Shown here piece after piece: positions 1 to 8,511 of a stretch of DNA of 10,364 nucleotides. Source of the stretch: Euperipatoides rowelli (lineage: Eukaryota > Onychophora > Udeonychophora > Euonychophora > Peripatopsidae); assembly GCA_003024985.2 (NCBI GenBank), contig PXIH01S0010295.1. One strand, written 5' to 3'. The stretch's first letter is position 1; each line of letters opens with the position of its first letter. The translations under genes were made by a program, and so were the position numbers. The notes beneath the pieces are model-generated. The model saw only the letters and a list, made by a program, of their open reading frames with translations, was not told the origin of the DNA and made no database searches.

Positions 1-218
1 GACGGTTTAGTCTATTTTTTTTTTTTAAGAAAATACTTTTTTTAGACAAAATATATAATTATACGACAATGAACGTGTGCAGTTGTAGAACAAAGCAAAA
101 CGGCACTCGGAGCAAAATAAATTCTAAATCAAACATTTTTATTTACAATTATTTAGCACCCCCCTAATAATTCTTCATGCCCCCCAGGGGGGTGCGCCCC
201 CCACTTTGAGCACCTCTG
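1..218. mobile_element. hAT-type DNA transposon terminus, truncated by window start
   Basis: Read on the minus strand from position 218, the sequence begins CAGAGGTGCTCAAAG and runs into GGGGGGCGCACCCCCC. A CAGRGGTG-like start followed closely by G/C-rich inverted arms is typical of hAT superfamily ends. The next eight bases outward, 219-226 (TGTTAGAG), carry TA at positions 4-5, as many hAT target duplications do. The other terminus and the second copy of the target duplication would lie before position 1, so the inner boundary is arbitrary. Nothing in 1-155 resembles transposase coding sequence, so this is probably a non-autonomous copy. The superfamily is inferred from the terminus style, not from homology. 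Confidence 0.6.
156..202. repeat. Subterminal C6/G6 inverted arms
   Basis: One G6 run (187-192) lies among three C6 runs (159-164, 180-185, 197-202). GCACCCCCC (156-164) is a perfect 9-bp inverted match to GGGGGGTGC (187-195). C6 at 180-185 and G6 at 187-192 are separated by a single A. G6 and C6 at 197-202 can form a 6-bp stem with a TGCG loop. These pairings exclude one another. The arms lie 16 to 62 bp inside the hAT-like end at 218, where subterminal motifs of such elements are expected. Confidence 0.65.
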
Positions 219-1545
219 TGTTAGAGGACCTGATTTTTTTTTGGGAGGGAAGGGGGAAAAAGAAGCACTGTTCTAGTTTATCGTTTTTTATTAATTAAAA
301 ACTAATATTTCTTTATTATAAACATTTTTTTTTATTTATTAGGCCTAAATTTTCTGAAAATTTGACTAAGGTAGCAATGAAAAATAAATAAATAAAGTTC
401 AGGCATTGGTAACATTATTTGATGAACAAATTGTATGAAAAAAGAAATGAAGAACAATATAATAGCTCACATCTAATTTCCTGGACAATACAAAAGGAAT
501 ATATTATAAAAAGCGTTCTTTAAGTTTTAAGTAGCCTACAATTGGAAATTATAAATCAACTGTATTTAAACGTATTCCGGTAGAGTTACAATAATAAATT
601 AAAATTTAAAAGTATTTTAAAATTCTATGTTCAATTTGAAATTATAAATATCTGATGTTTAATTAAGCCTACAGGACAAATTATGATGATCTTAATAATT
701 TTATGTGATTGTTCATTTCTAATTTATGCATTTGAAATTTAATTATTGTTTTTCTTCCTTAAATATCCATCTTAGATTTCATACCACATTAGTGTTATAA
801 TTTGGCTTTGCAATTTTCAAACTATGTATTTTTCATTCCATATTTTTTTTTTACTTTGTTGTTTGTTTTAGAATTTTAAATATGCCCCAAGCAAGGCTCA
901 TTATGGCCTTTTTTTTTACTTGTATTTCAAGTATAGAGCTGAAATATTTGAGATTATGATCTAAAATCATTAACCCATTATTACAGATTGGAATGATAGC
1001 CTAATTGTAAATCCCACACAAAGACAAACTGTTAAACAGTAAACATTAAAGGCATAAATGCAACATATATTATCATATTCCAAATACAAGAATTAAATTA
1101 AATTATTTTTAAAAATTTTTTTTGGACCTGGGTTTCTTATTCGGTGGTACAGATATCACTTATGCTACATCAAAGTATTGGCGTGTGAATGACATGCAAA
1201 TATATATATTTTTTGATTCATGAAATTATAAAAAATAAAAATTTTTATATCTAAAGGTAAATTTTACATGTTTTCATCCTCATCTGGATATCCTTACTGT
1301 ATCGATTTTTCAATGAAAGAATACATGAAATCATAAAGTGCACTCATTGATATGTTATATCGCAACACAGAACGTTTCAAGTTTTTTTCACAATCGTTTC
1401 TATATTTGCAATTGGTTTGTTCAATTTTTGTATTATAAATAAAATAAAAATATGTATAATTTATAATATAGTGCTATTAATGGAATATTCTTGACTTTTA
1501 CTCTTAATATATACCGTCATGGGCAGTATCAGAATTTTTTATTTT
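219..1545. other. AT-rich non-coding stretch, no gene recognised
   Basis: This stretch consists of AT-rich sequence with many poly-T and poly-A runs and frequent stops in all frames. I see no exon-like frame, RNA gene or clear transposon boundary. TAGCCTA words occur at 532-538 and 997-1003. The sequence near 1127 (CCTGGGTTTCTTATTCGG) is slightly hAT-like and could be the lost partner of the remnant at 1546-1582, but no target duplication confirms it. Confidence 0.6.
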
Positions 1546-1582
1546 TGTGGTACACATATTTAAAAAGGTTGAGAATGCCCTT
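1546..1582. mobile_element. Possible decayed hAT-like terminus
   Basis: The string ends in GGTTGAGAATGCCC (1567-1580), preceded by GTGGTACACATATTTAAAAA. This resembles the right-hand end of many hAT elements, which finish near GGTTGAGAACCCCTG. It also resembles the end of the intact element at 2801-3221, which has AAAAAGGTTGGGAACC. The following bases TTTTATAG fit a TA-centred 8-bp target, but no matching copy was found upstream. It may be a solo remnant or chance similarity. Confidence 0.3.
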
Positions 1583-1825
1583 TTATAGATATAGATGATA
1601 GTTAAAATGCAAATTTACATACTTTTAGAAGTAGGTGACATAATATACCTACTGTAAATAATTAAACTAGCATAATCGATCAGATTATAGGTGGAGTGAT
1701 ATTAAAATACAAATTCTATAACATAATGAAGAAAAGTATATTATGGCATTTTACAATAGGCTAATCTATATATTAATACATGAAGGGAAAACTTTGTAAC
1801 CCTTTTTAAGCATATTGCGCGCACG

Positions 1826-2122
1826 GAGTGTGAGATTTGGCAGAGTTAAAGTTTTGATGGAGAAGGAGTGCAAAAAGCTAAAATTTATATATAATATGTG
1901 TTACAAATACATTAAATTAAAACATTCATTGTTTACGTTGTGGCGGCTTTTATGAATGCGATACAAATGGTGAGGAGTGTGAGATTTGGCAGAGTTAAAG
2001 TTTATATGGAGGAGTGTAGAAAGCTAAAATTTATATATAATATGTGTTACAAATACATTAAATTAAAACATTCATTGTTTANGTTGTGGCGGCTTTTGTG
2101 AATGTGATACAAATGGCGAGTG
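1826..2122. repeat. Two-copy tandem duplication, period about 149 bp
   Basis: Copy 1 is 1826-1974 and copy 2 is 1975-2120. Both begin GAGTGTGAGATTTGGCAGAG and end in ATACAAATGG followed by TGAG or CGAG. They are nearly identical apart from one 3-bp indel cluster (around 1852-1880 against 2001-2025) and a few substitutions. The ambiguous base at 2082 corresponds to C1936 of copy 1. GAGTG occurs at the start of copy 1, at the junction and again at 2118-2122, which suggests duplication by slippage or unequal exchange at a short homology. Some differences are CG/TG exchanges, as expected of CpG decay. No coding potential is visible. Confidence 0.9.
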
Positions 2123-2165
2123 AATGAAATTTTCTTATTGGTCGAATTTCGACCATTGGATTACA

Positions 2166-2285
2166 AGTTATTATTACTATTTATTATTTATTTATTTATT
2201 TATTATTTATTTGTTATTTATTTATTACTATTATTATTAATATTATTATTTATTCTTATTCTTATTATTTTTATTATTTATTATA
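2166..2285. repeat. TTA/TTTA microsatellite
   Basis: This is an irregular run of ATT, TTA and TTTA units with rare interruptions by C or G. It starts about 45 bp after the tandem duplication. An open frame crosses it and would encode almost only Leu, Ile, Tyr and Phe; that is a product of composition, not a gene. Confidence 0.9.
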
Positions 2286-2792
2286 ATGATGATAATATAG
2301 CAGAACAATGTCAGATTTAGGGGTATTTAAAAAAAAAAATAATCAGCCTTGTGACATTATTTGGAGTCTACAGCCAGACTACCAATATATTTATGGAATG
2401 TAAGTGATTTGAACTAAACTTAATTTATACTCAAAATAATTATTTTGAAAGCCCTCTTAAGTTAACATGTGACATTTAACGCTTTTATAAATGAAGAAAT
2501 CCTGAGAAAACAAAAATCCCAGGACAATGGCAATAAGTAACAACTTCATGTTAAAAGAACGTATAAAGCTGCTGCATTGATAATAAAAAATGAAGTCTAA
2601 ACACAATAATTTCTGTATAGTTCAATCTGCTAGTCGATTGTTATGTTTATGTTTTCCTTAATGAGTTTATGCGCTAAAACATTTTTACGTAATTAGGATA
2701 AAAATTATAGTAGATTACTTTCCTTAGGACAAAAATTTTTGGAAAGATAATCTTACATTTTTATAATACTCAGACCTTTACAGTAAAGGATT
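2286..2792. other. AT-rich stretch, no gene recognised
   Basis: No coding frame, RNA gene or element terminus is visible. The one structured spot is a short perfect hairpin, CCTTTA-CAG-TAAAGG, at 2775-2789, which lies four bases before the target duplication of the hAT element. Confidence 0.6.
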
Positions 2793-2800
2793 TTTTAGAG
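2793..2800. repeat. Left target-site duplication of the hAT MITE
   Basis: TTTTAGAG here is repeated exactly at 3222-3229, immediately outside the opposite end of the element. An 8-bp duplication is the hallmark of hAT transposition, and the TA at positions 4-5 fits the commoner hAT target patterns. Confidence 0.9.
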
Positions 2801-3221
2801 CAGGGGTTCCCAAACGTGTGCTCATGGGCACTTTGGCGCTCATCGACCAATTTGTGAGTGCCCGCCTCTGTTCAACCACAAAAAAAAAAGCTTGTCTGCA
2901 TTAACTTGGCAGTTCCTGGATCACATTGATTTAGATTGTGAGTGGTTAGGCAATCACTTTTAGGAAGTTGTTTTCTTGTAAAGCGACCTCTTTAATTCCA
3001 TTTTTGTTCCAAGTCAACGCGGACAAACCTGAGTGCAATGCATGCAGACGGCGGAATTGAGACTAGATTCTAATAAATGAATTATATAATCGAAAATTTA
3101 CCGCATTTTTAACATCAGAACATCTCTTTTTGTCATTCCGGAAATTATCGAAATAGATGGTGCCCACCACCCTACCGGTATTTTAATGTGCTCTAGGTTA
3201 CAAAAAGGTTGGGAACCTTTG
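2801..3221. mobile_element. Complete non-autonomous hAT element (MITE), 421 bp
   Basis: The left end reads CAGGGGTTCCCAAAC. The right end, read on the other strand from 3221, is CAAAGGTTCCCAAC. These imperfect terminal inverted repeats of about 14 bp match the general hAT pattern. The element is bounded by perfect TTTTAGAG duplications. The interior is richer in G+C than its surroundings, includes GTGCCCGCC (2848-2856) and GGTGCCCACC (3160-3169), and has no long open frame. It therefore cannot encode a transposase and would have been moved in trans by a hAT transposase encoded elsewhere. The intact target duplication argues that the copy has not been rearranged since insertion. The family name is not recognised. 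Confidence 0.9.
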
Positions 3222-3229
3222 TTTTAGAG
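3222..3229. repeat. Right target-site duplication of the hAT MITE
   Basis: TTTTAGAG follows the terminal G at 3221 directly and is identical to 2793-2800, with no mismatch. Confidence 0.9.
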
Positions 3230-3428
3230 TATCTGGGACATTTCTAATGTACAAGTGAAGAAAATAATCTTGTCTGCTATATTTTAATTTGCTTACGTCT
3301 GCACAAATTATAATATAGCTTACTCTAATAGGGAATCACAATTCATGCTCCTCTGAACATGTTAAAATATATTTCTTCATAGTACTGATATTTTTGTTCT
3401 GCATAAGCCACAATAACAATTCCGGACA

Positions 3429-3901
3429 GNCTCACTCATACTTCTACGCATTGCTAGTCTGTCGTGTAAAAAACATATAGCTTTCCGTAATATCATACGC
3501 ACAGCAAAAAGTCAGGCATGCACAATTAAACGATGGATAGCTATACTGTCATTGTCCGCGATTATTGAAAATTTTCAAGTTTTATGTAAACCTATTCGTT
3601 TGTTCTTCATCTTGTTTGCCATTGAACGAATCGTATGTTTTCCAAGAGTCGGCACACTGTTGTTTTTGTCTCGATTGATTTAGTTTGAAAACATCATATT
3701 TAAAAATGGATTTTTGTATAACAGTAAATAAAGTAAAAATAAAATATTTTACATAATACTAGACGTTTGTTGGAATTCATTTTGACGCTTAAAACTCAAA
3801 ACCATAACTGTTGGAAATAAGAAGAGGAATATGATTGGCTAATTATGTAGAGCCATTTCATTGGTTATGGACACAACCTTCCAGAAAGGTATTAACAACT
3901 T
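3429..3901 (+). mobile_element. Unnamed MITE family, copy 1
   Basis: This segment matches the reverse complement of 7162-7898 along its length, with indels. Exact inverted matches include 18 nt at 3438-3455 (ATACTTCTACGCATTGCT, against 7872-7889) and 17 nt at 3825-3841 (AGGAATATGATTGGCTA, against 7219-7235). Its own two ends are loosely inverted: CTCACTCATACTTCTACGC on the left, and on the right GTTGTTAATACCTTTCTGG when read on the minus strand. This suggests terminal inverted repeats close to GGCTCATTTATACTTCT. An AT-rich internal part of copy 2, about 240-275 bp, is missing here. The N at 3430 lies in the terminus. No target duplication could be confirmed and no coding sequence is visible. 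The superfamily is undetermined. Confidence 0.7.
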
Positions 3902-4116
3902 TATGTACACATCAACATTTATGAGATGGATTAAAACGATTCAGAGACCTGCCCACAAAAGTAAAAACAAACTTTAAAGCTATTATTTGCACAAGTCATG
4001 TAATGTTATTTTTGTTACTCGTTGACTTTATACACATTGTGTTGTGGCATCCATTAACTTTTTATTTTCACATGATTTTAAGAACACTTGCTGGAAAATA
4101 ATAAAGTATTTGCCGT

Positions 4117-4148
4117 TTGATCTAGATTTTTTTTTTTTATTAGATCAA
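4117..4148. repeat. Short hairpin around a poly-T loop
   Basis: TTGATCTA (4117-4124) and TAGATCAA (4141-4148) form a perfect 8-bp stem around a 16-nt T-rich loop. It could be a chance palindrome or a decayed element end; nothing else around it supports an element. Confidence 0.5.
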
Positions 4149-6069
4149 GTCTTGTAATTTTTTCTTTCTAATTTAATGTTTTTAAAAATGAATTTTATTT
4201 AAAAAATAGAAACTAAATCATTTTTATTTTATGTTTTCCTCTAATGTATGTTTATTGGTCAGTATGTTGATAGAATTTTTTTTTCCATTTTTAAAACTTA
4301 AACTCACCTGTTTGGTACATCCCATAATAATATCCCAAAAATTAATCCATTTTTATAAGTTTAAAAAAGAAAAAAAGCGATTGCTTTTAACATTGTAACC
4401 TAGTCATCCTGATTACACACAAGAGGTGGAATTTTGATTTTTTCCCTTAAAAAAAAAATTGTTTGTAGACAAAATATACAAGCCCTCAGGAAATGCTTCA
4501 ATTACTTTAGAAATTCCTTCATTTTTTATCTATTTTTTTCTTCTTTTTAAGATTGCTTTGCAATTTAAAAAATATTTCAGAATTCCTTATAAAAGTAAGT
4601 ATTATTTGATATCTATGTCTTAGTAAGGGTGGAGGACCCACCAGTTTATTTTGTCCAGGGATAATGATAGTAATAAAGAATGTTGATATTAAATTGTAAT
4701 TTGATCCCCCAAAATTGACTTTGTCTTGTTTGTAAATAACAGTGTTTTAGAAGCTATTATGATAAATATTTACAAATAGTATATTTATCTTTAAAATAAC
4801 TAGAATAACTTTAGAATGGAAATATGTGGATTACACTTTATCTAAACTATCTTTTATATAAATATATTAAAATTCAATGTTGGCATGTACATCGAAAGCC
4901 AGCACTGAAAGCCCGACTTTGCACTGAACCTTCATTTTCAAGCTAGGCTACCTTATAATTATTATTATTTTTTTTAACCAAAGACTCTTAATATTATTTA
5001 AATTTGGAATAGTTTCTATGGGCTTGATTTTGAAATAGATTCCAAATACACATTCTAATTCAAGGCATCTTTGTCATTAGAATTCTTAGAATTACTTAGA
5101 AATTACCACATATTTTCATAATTACAGTAAGGTTTTCGGAAGTTGTGTCCAAATTCTCGAAATCGATCAAAAAAGGTTTATTTCACCTCTAGATTATCAT
5201 TGTGTTGGGGCATAGTGGGTTTAATATGTAGCAGGACATAGGGTTCAGGGTTACGGTAAAGTTAAGACTGTAAATAAAAAAATAATGCTGTTCATTTTGA
5301 TCACATGACTCAAATGTGGATTATACTGTCAGTTTCTATGTCTATATGAATTTTTTCCATCCATTTCACTACTTTGGGTTTTGTTTATTATGGTTGCTGA
5401 AAGATTGATCCCATCAATTGTTTTGGGTCATTTTAAGCTTCTGACTTGGACTTGGCACAGGCACATTTCTTGTTCAATGGTCATCATGTGCTTTCTGTTA
5501 CCAGCTATTCTAGAAGTAATTTTGAAGTTTGATGACACTGAATCTTTAATATAGTTAAATATTATTCGAGTCATTATCCAAACTCAAATAATTCCAAAAG
5601 TTTACGAGGAAACTTCCCTAACTTTTTATAAAGATGGTGAAATATTCCTAATTCACCCCTCTCACAATTAACTGGATGAACGTTATACTCACGTAGAACC
5701 ATACAATTAAAAAGGAAAAACTTAATTGCACTACTATAAAATAACTGGAGTTCATAACTATCGCAGTCATTTGTTTTTATTATAGATAAGAGGAATTAAA
5801 GTGTATTTACCACTGCTAATTTTAGCAAAAGCTAATTTTTTTATCTTTACCTTAAACATCATGTTTAATGATGAATTAACGAGATCTTGTATTATAACCT
5901 TTAATCATTCTGTGTCAAAAGATCCCCCATAATTAATGAATACCCCCTTACCAGAGGATCAAAACCCACTTTCTGTAGTGTTTATTCAAGGAGTTGGATG
6001 GCTGTGCTCATTACTTTGCTGTTAAAAACATTTTAAACATCAACAGTTATAAAAATTTCATCAAATACT

Positions 6070-6093
6070 CCCCCCTCCCCCCCAAAAAAAAAA
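6070..6093. repeat. C-tract joined to an A-tract
   Basis: Six C, one T and seven C (6070-6083) are followed by ten A (6084-6093). This is a low-complexity tract and the minus strand is a pure G-rich run. No function can be assigned. Confidence 0.85.
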
Positions 6094-6692
6094 TGTCATT
6101 TGAAATTATTTAAAATGTTTAAAATATTTTTTATATTGGGCACTACTTATCAATATTCAAACCTTAGCTCTGTGCATACACCATTGTTTTATTTTTTCAA
6201 ATGTAGGCTATATTATAAATTTATAATGTGGGTATATTATAGTTTCTAATAACACCTAAATAAGCTAGGCTATATTAAAATGCTAATAAAGTAGTGCTTG
6301 TAAATTGTACAGTTTTTTAAATATTTAATCATTATTAACGCTCCACTGAGTGTGACAACATGGTTATTTTTTTATTTAAATTCATTTTTGTATTTATATC
6401 CCTTCTCCCACATGTATTCTATTTTACTTAAAATCTATTTACACAGTTCCATGGGAAGCGATAAATTACTTAACACTCTCATGATCATTCATTTCACTCA
6501 TTCATTGAGAACATGTTTTATGTCAGATATTATTATAAAATTATAGTATATCTATTTCTGTTCTTATTTTTATTTCAAAGATAAAATGAAGAGAACCACA
6601 ATATATTGTTCTATTAGTGGAATAACCAATATGGAAGCCACTACAATGACCATGCTTTTATTTCAGTTTTTTTTCTTCTTGAGTGTTACTAA

Positions 6693-8428
6693 GGTTGGCT
6701 CTACACTTGTGAATTGAAAATTTAATTGAATAATTACGATCAGATCACAACTGCAGCTGGTCTTGAAATTGAGCCAAGTTTTGGTCACGATTCATAATTA
6801 TTTGTAATTCAATTGTGACGGCAAACTGAAATAGTGCTAAGTTTGCACAGATTATGATTTTGGGCCAAAGAAATTGTGAAGCATTAAAATGAAAGTTTTT
6901 TTGATAGTAGGTATTCTGATTACCTGTTAGATAAAGATGTGAAGAACATGTTAAACGACAATGGATACATCCATTGTATGCAAGTGTCTACAACTAGACC
7001 AATTTTCATGTTTGTATGGCCAATTTCAAAATCATCCTTCCCAATTCAGGAAGTAATTCCAACTTTTGACGATATATTACATTTAAAACTCATTTATACT
7101 TTTTACGTAGAAGATTTTTGCTCTGTTTATTTGTCTCGAATTAATGGAGAGATTTGCGTTTATGTGTTTATACTTTTCTGCAAGGTTGGCCCGTAATCAT
7201 TAAAACTGCTTCATACAATAGCCAATCATATTCCTCCCTTAATTTCCAACAGCTGTTATGGTTTTTAGTTTTATGTTATCCAAATGAATTAAAATAAATT
7301 TCTAGTATTGTGCAAAATATTTTAGCTTTACTTTATTTATAAACCTTTATTTTAAATGGAAAACTTATTAAAATACTAACATTATTTGAAATCTACATCA
7401 TAAAAAAATGTAGTTAAATTAAAATGAACTAAGGGTATACGATTGTTGTTAAAATGTGTATGTAGGCTATTCCTATTTTTCCCTTCCATTTATTATGAAT
7501 AAAGTATTTTATTTTTTTTTAATTCCTTTTCAAATATGATTTGTTTTTTTAAATAATTTGCTTATAATAACTTTAAATTAATTGAATCAGTTGGAAAATA
7601 TCAAAATAATTATTGAAATACGATGTTTTCAAACTAAAATAAATTAGGACAAAAACAACAGCGTGTCTACTCTACATAGAAAACCTAAGATGATTGGTTC
7701 AAAGGCTAACAAGCTGGAGGGCAAACAGATAGCTCTTCATAAAAGTTGGATTTTTTAAAACTTTTACGGATGACGATCATGATGATGGATGGCTAACGAT
7801 CTTTTAATAGCACATGCCTGACTGCCCAGTGCGCATATTATGCTAAGCTTTCCATTTTTACGCAACGGACGAGCAATGCGTAGAAGTATAAATGAGCCTT
7901 TAGTCCGTAGCTAGCCTACCTTACAAATACCATCATGTGGTTTTGAAATGCAGTTAATTAAAAAATAGTTTTAAATATGCAATTGATAAAAGAATATACA
8001 ATTAAACAAAGCGGTATATTAATAAACATATAGCGTATTCAATTAATCTTTATTCAGTTTAATTTATAAACAATAATCTTAATTCTCTTTAGACGATTTC
8101 TCAAATTATTTTAATAAATTATTATTATTGTCTTTAAATAATTATTTTCTGTGTGTCATTTGAACTAGAATAAAAAGTAAATAAATAGTTATAGAATTTA
8201 TTAATATGGAAATATTAAAATTAATTTAAAATGTATCTTTTTGTTGTTTTGAATAATCAAATCATGTGATCGAATAGTTAATGCAGACACAATCCCCAAA
8301 CAAATTGAATATGAAACAACAATTGTGCTCAAATCGCAAAATTAATTATTTTTGTGATCCTACGAAATCCTGGATTCGATCGCAAAAGGCTGTGATCGAG
8401 AAGATTGAATCACAAAGTGTAGACTACC
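6693..8428. mobile_element. Putative DNA transposon with long imperfect TIRs, interrupted by MITE copy 2
   Basis: The left end reads GGTTGGCTCTACACTTGTGA. The right end, read on the minus strand from 8428, is GGTAGTCTACACTTTGTGA. The similarity continues inward in patches for about 110-130 bp: CGATCA...ATCACAA on the left against CGATCACAG on the right, and ATAATTATTTGTAATT against ATAATTAATTTTGCGATT. TAA precedes the left end (6690-6692). TTAA lies just beyond the right end (8431-8434), but an exact target duplication is not evident. A TAA/TTA target with GG..CC termini would suit PIF/Harbinger-like elements, which is only a suggestion. MITE copy 2 (7162-7898) lies inside, so the host element would be about 1 kb without it. 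No recognisable transposase is present. Confidence 0.5.
7162..7898 (-). mobile_element. Unnamed MITE family, copy 2 (inverted)
   Basis: The reverse complement of this segment aligns with 3429-3901, including the shared 18-nt and 17-nt exact blocks (7872-7889 and 7219-7235). Its ends are loosely inverted: GTTTATACTTTTCTGCAAGG from the left, and GGCTCATTTATACTTCTACG on the minus strand from 7898. Roughly 7346-7620 is AT-rich DNA absent from copy 1, so either copy 1 lost it or copy 2 gained it. Motifs of the GATTGG/CCAATC kind occur near both ends (7222-7227 and 7691-7696). No coding sequence is visible. The divergence between the copies suggests old insertions. Confidence 0.7.
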
Positions 8429-8460
8429 TCTTAAGAGACTAGGTCTTGAACTTTAGACCT
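8428..8460. repeat. Palindrome and hairpin between two element termini
   Basis: CTCTTAAGAG (8428-8437) is a perfect 10-bp palindrome that begins on the last base of the proposed right terminus. It is followed by AGGTCT (8441-8446) and AGACCT (8455-8460), a 6-bp stem with an 8-nt loop. They may be debris from element insertion or excision; chance cannot be excluded. Confidence 0.45.
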
Positions 8461-8483
8461 CTGTTTGTAACAATTTGATTATG

Positions 8484-8511
8484 CAATTCAATCACAATTC
8501 TAGAACCGACC
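8484..8511 (-). mobile_element. Third terminus related to the long-TIR element
   Basis: Read on the minus strand from 8511, the sequence is GGTCGGTTCTAGAATTGTGA and continues TTGAATTG. It resembles the left end at 6693 (GGTTGGCTCTACACTTGTGA) without a gap in the first 20 bases. It might be the true partner of the 6693 end, with the 8428 end belonging to a nested relative, or it may be the solo end of another copy. The outer flank TGA (8512-8514) compares with TAA at 6690-6692. Confidence 0.4.

Larger units (their letters stand above)
3902..6692. other. AT-rich spacer between the inverted elements, no gene recognised
   Basis: Stops are frequent in all frames and no tRNA, rRNA or conserved exon was recognised. 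The best open frames are short and hydrophobic or AT-driven, for example 6304-6546, which lacks an ATG at its start. Small features are a hairpin at 4117-4148, a TTAGAATT-like short repeat around 5078-5102, a CATCAT/ATGATG hairpin at 5857-5873 and a C-tract at 6070-6083. TAGGCTATATTA occurs twice, at 6204-6215 and 6266-6277. A somewhat less AT-rich part at about 5395-5530 shows no intact reading frame. Confidence 0.6.

Noticed and set aside
1826-2122. CRISPR-like or regulatory array
   Set aside because: There are only two long, almost identical direct copies and no short repeats with unique spacers. The setting is eukaryotic.
2120-2320. 66-codon open frame on the plus strand
   Set aside because: It begins with GTG, crosses the TTA/TTTA microsatellite and encodes almost only Leu, Ile, Phe and Tyr. 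It is a composition artefact.
5395-5530. Slightly less AT-rich segment as a possible exon
   Set aside because: Stops interrupt the frames and no consistent pair of splice sites or recognisable peptide was found.
6352-6546. 64-codon open frame on the plus strand
   Set aside because: It begins with GTG, is short and AT-driven, and has no recognisable domain, splice context or conserved neighbour.
6939-7196. 85-codon frame as an annotated gene
   Set aside because: It begins with GTG, ends inside MITE copy 2 and matches no family I recognise. It is kept only as a low-interest finding about a possible exon remnant.
3429-7898. A single giant foldback transposon spanning the inverted repeats
   Set aside because: Each arm has its own loosely inverted ends, and the second arm appears inserted in another element. 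Two independent insertions explain the data better.
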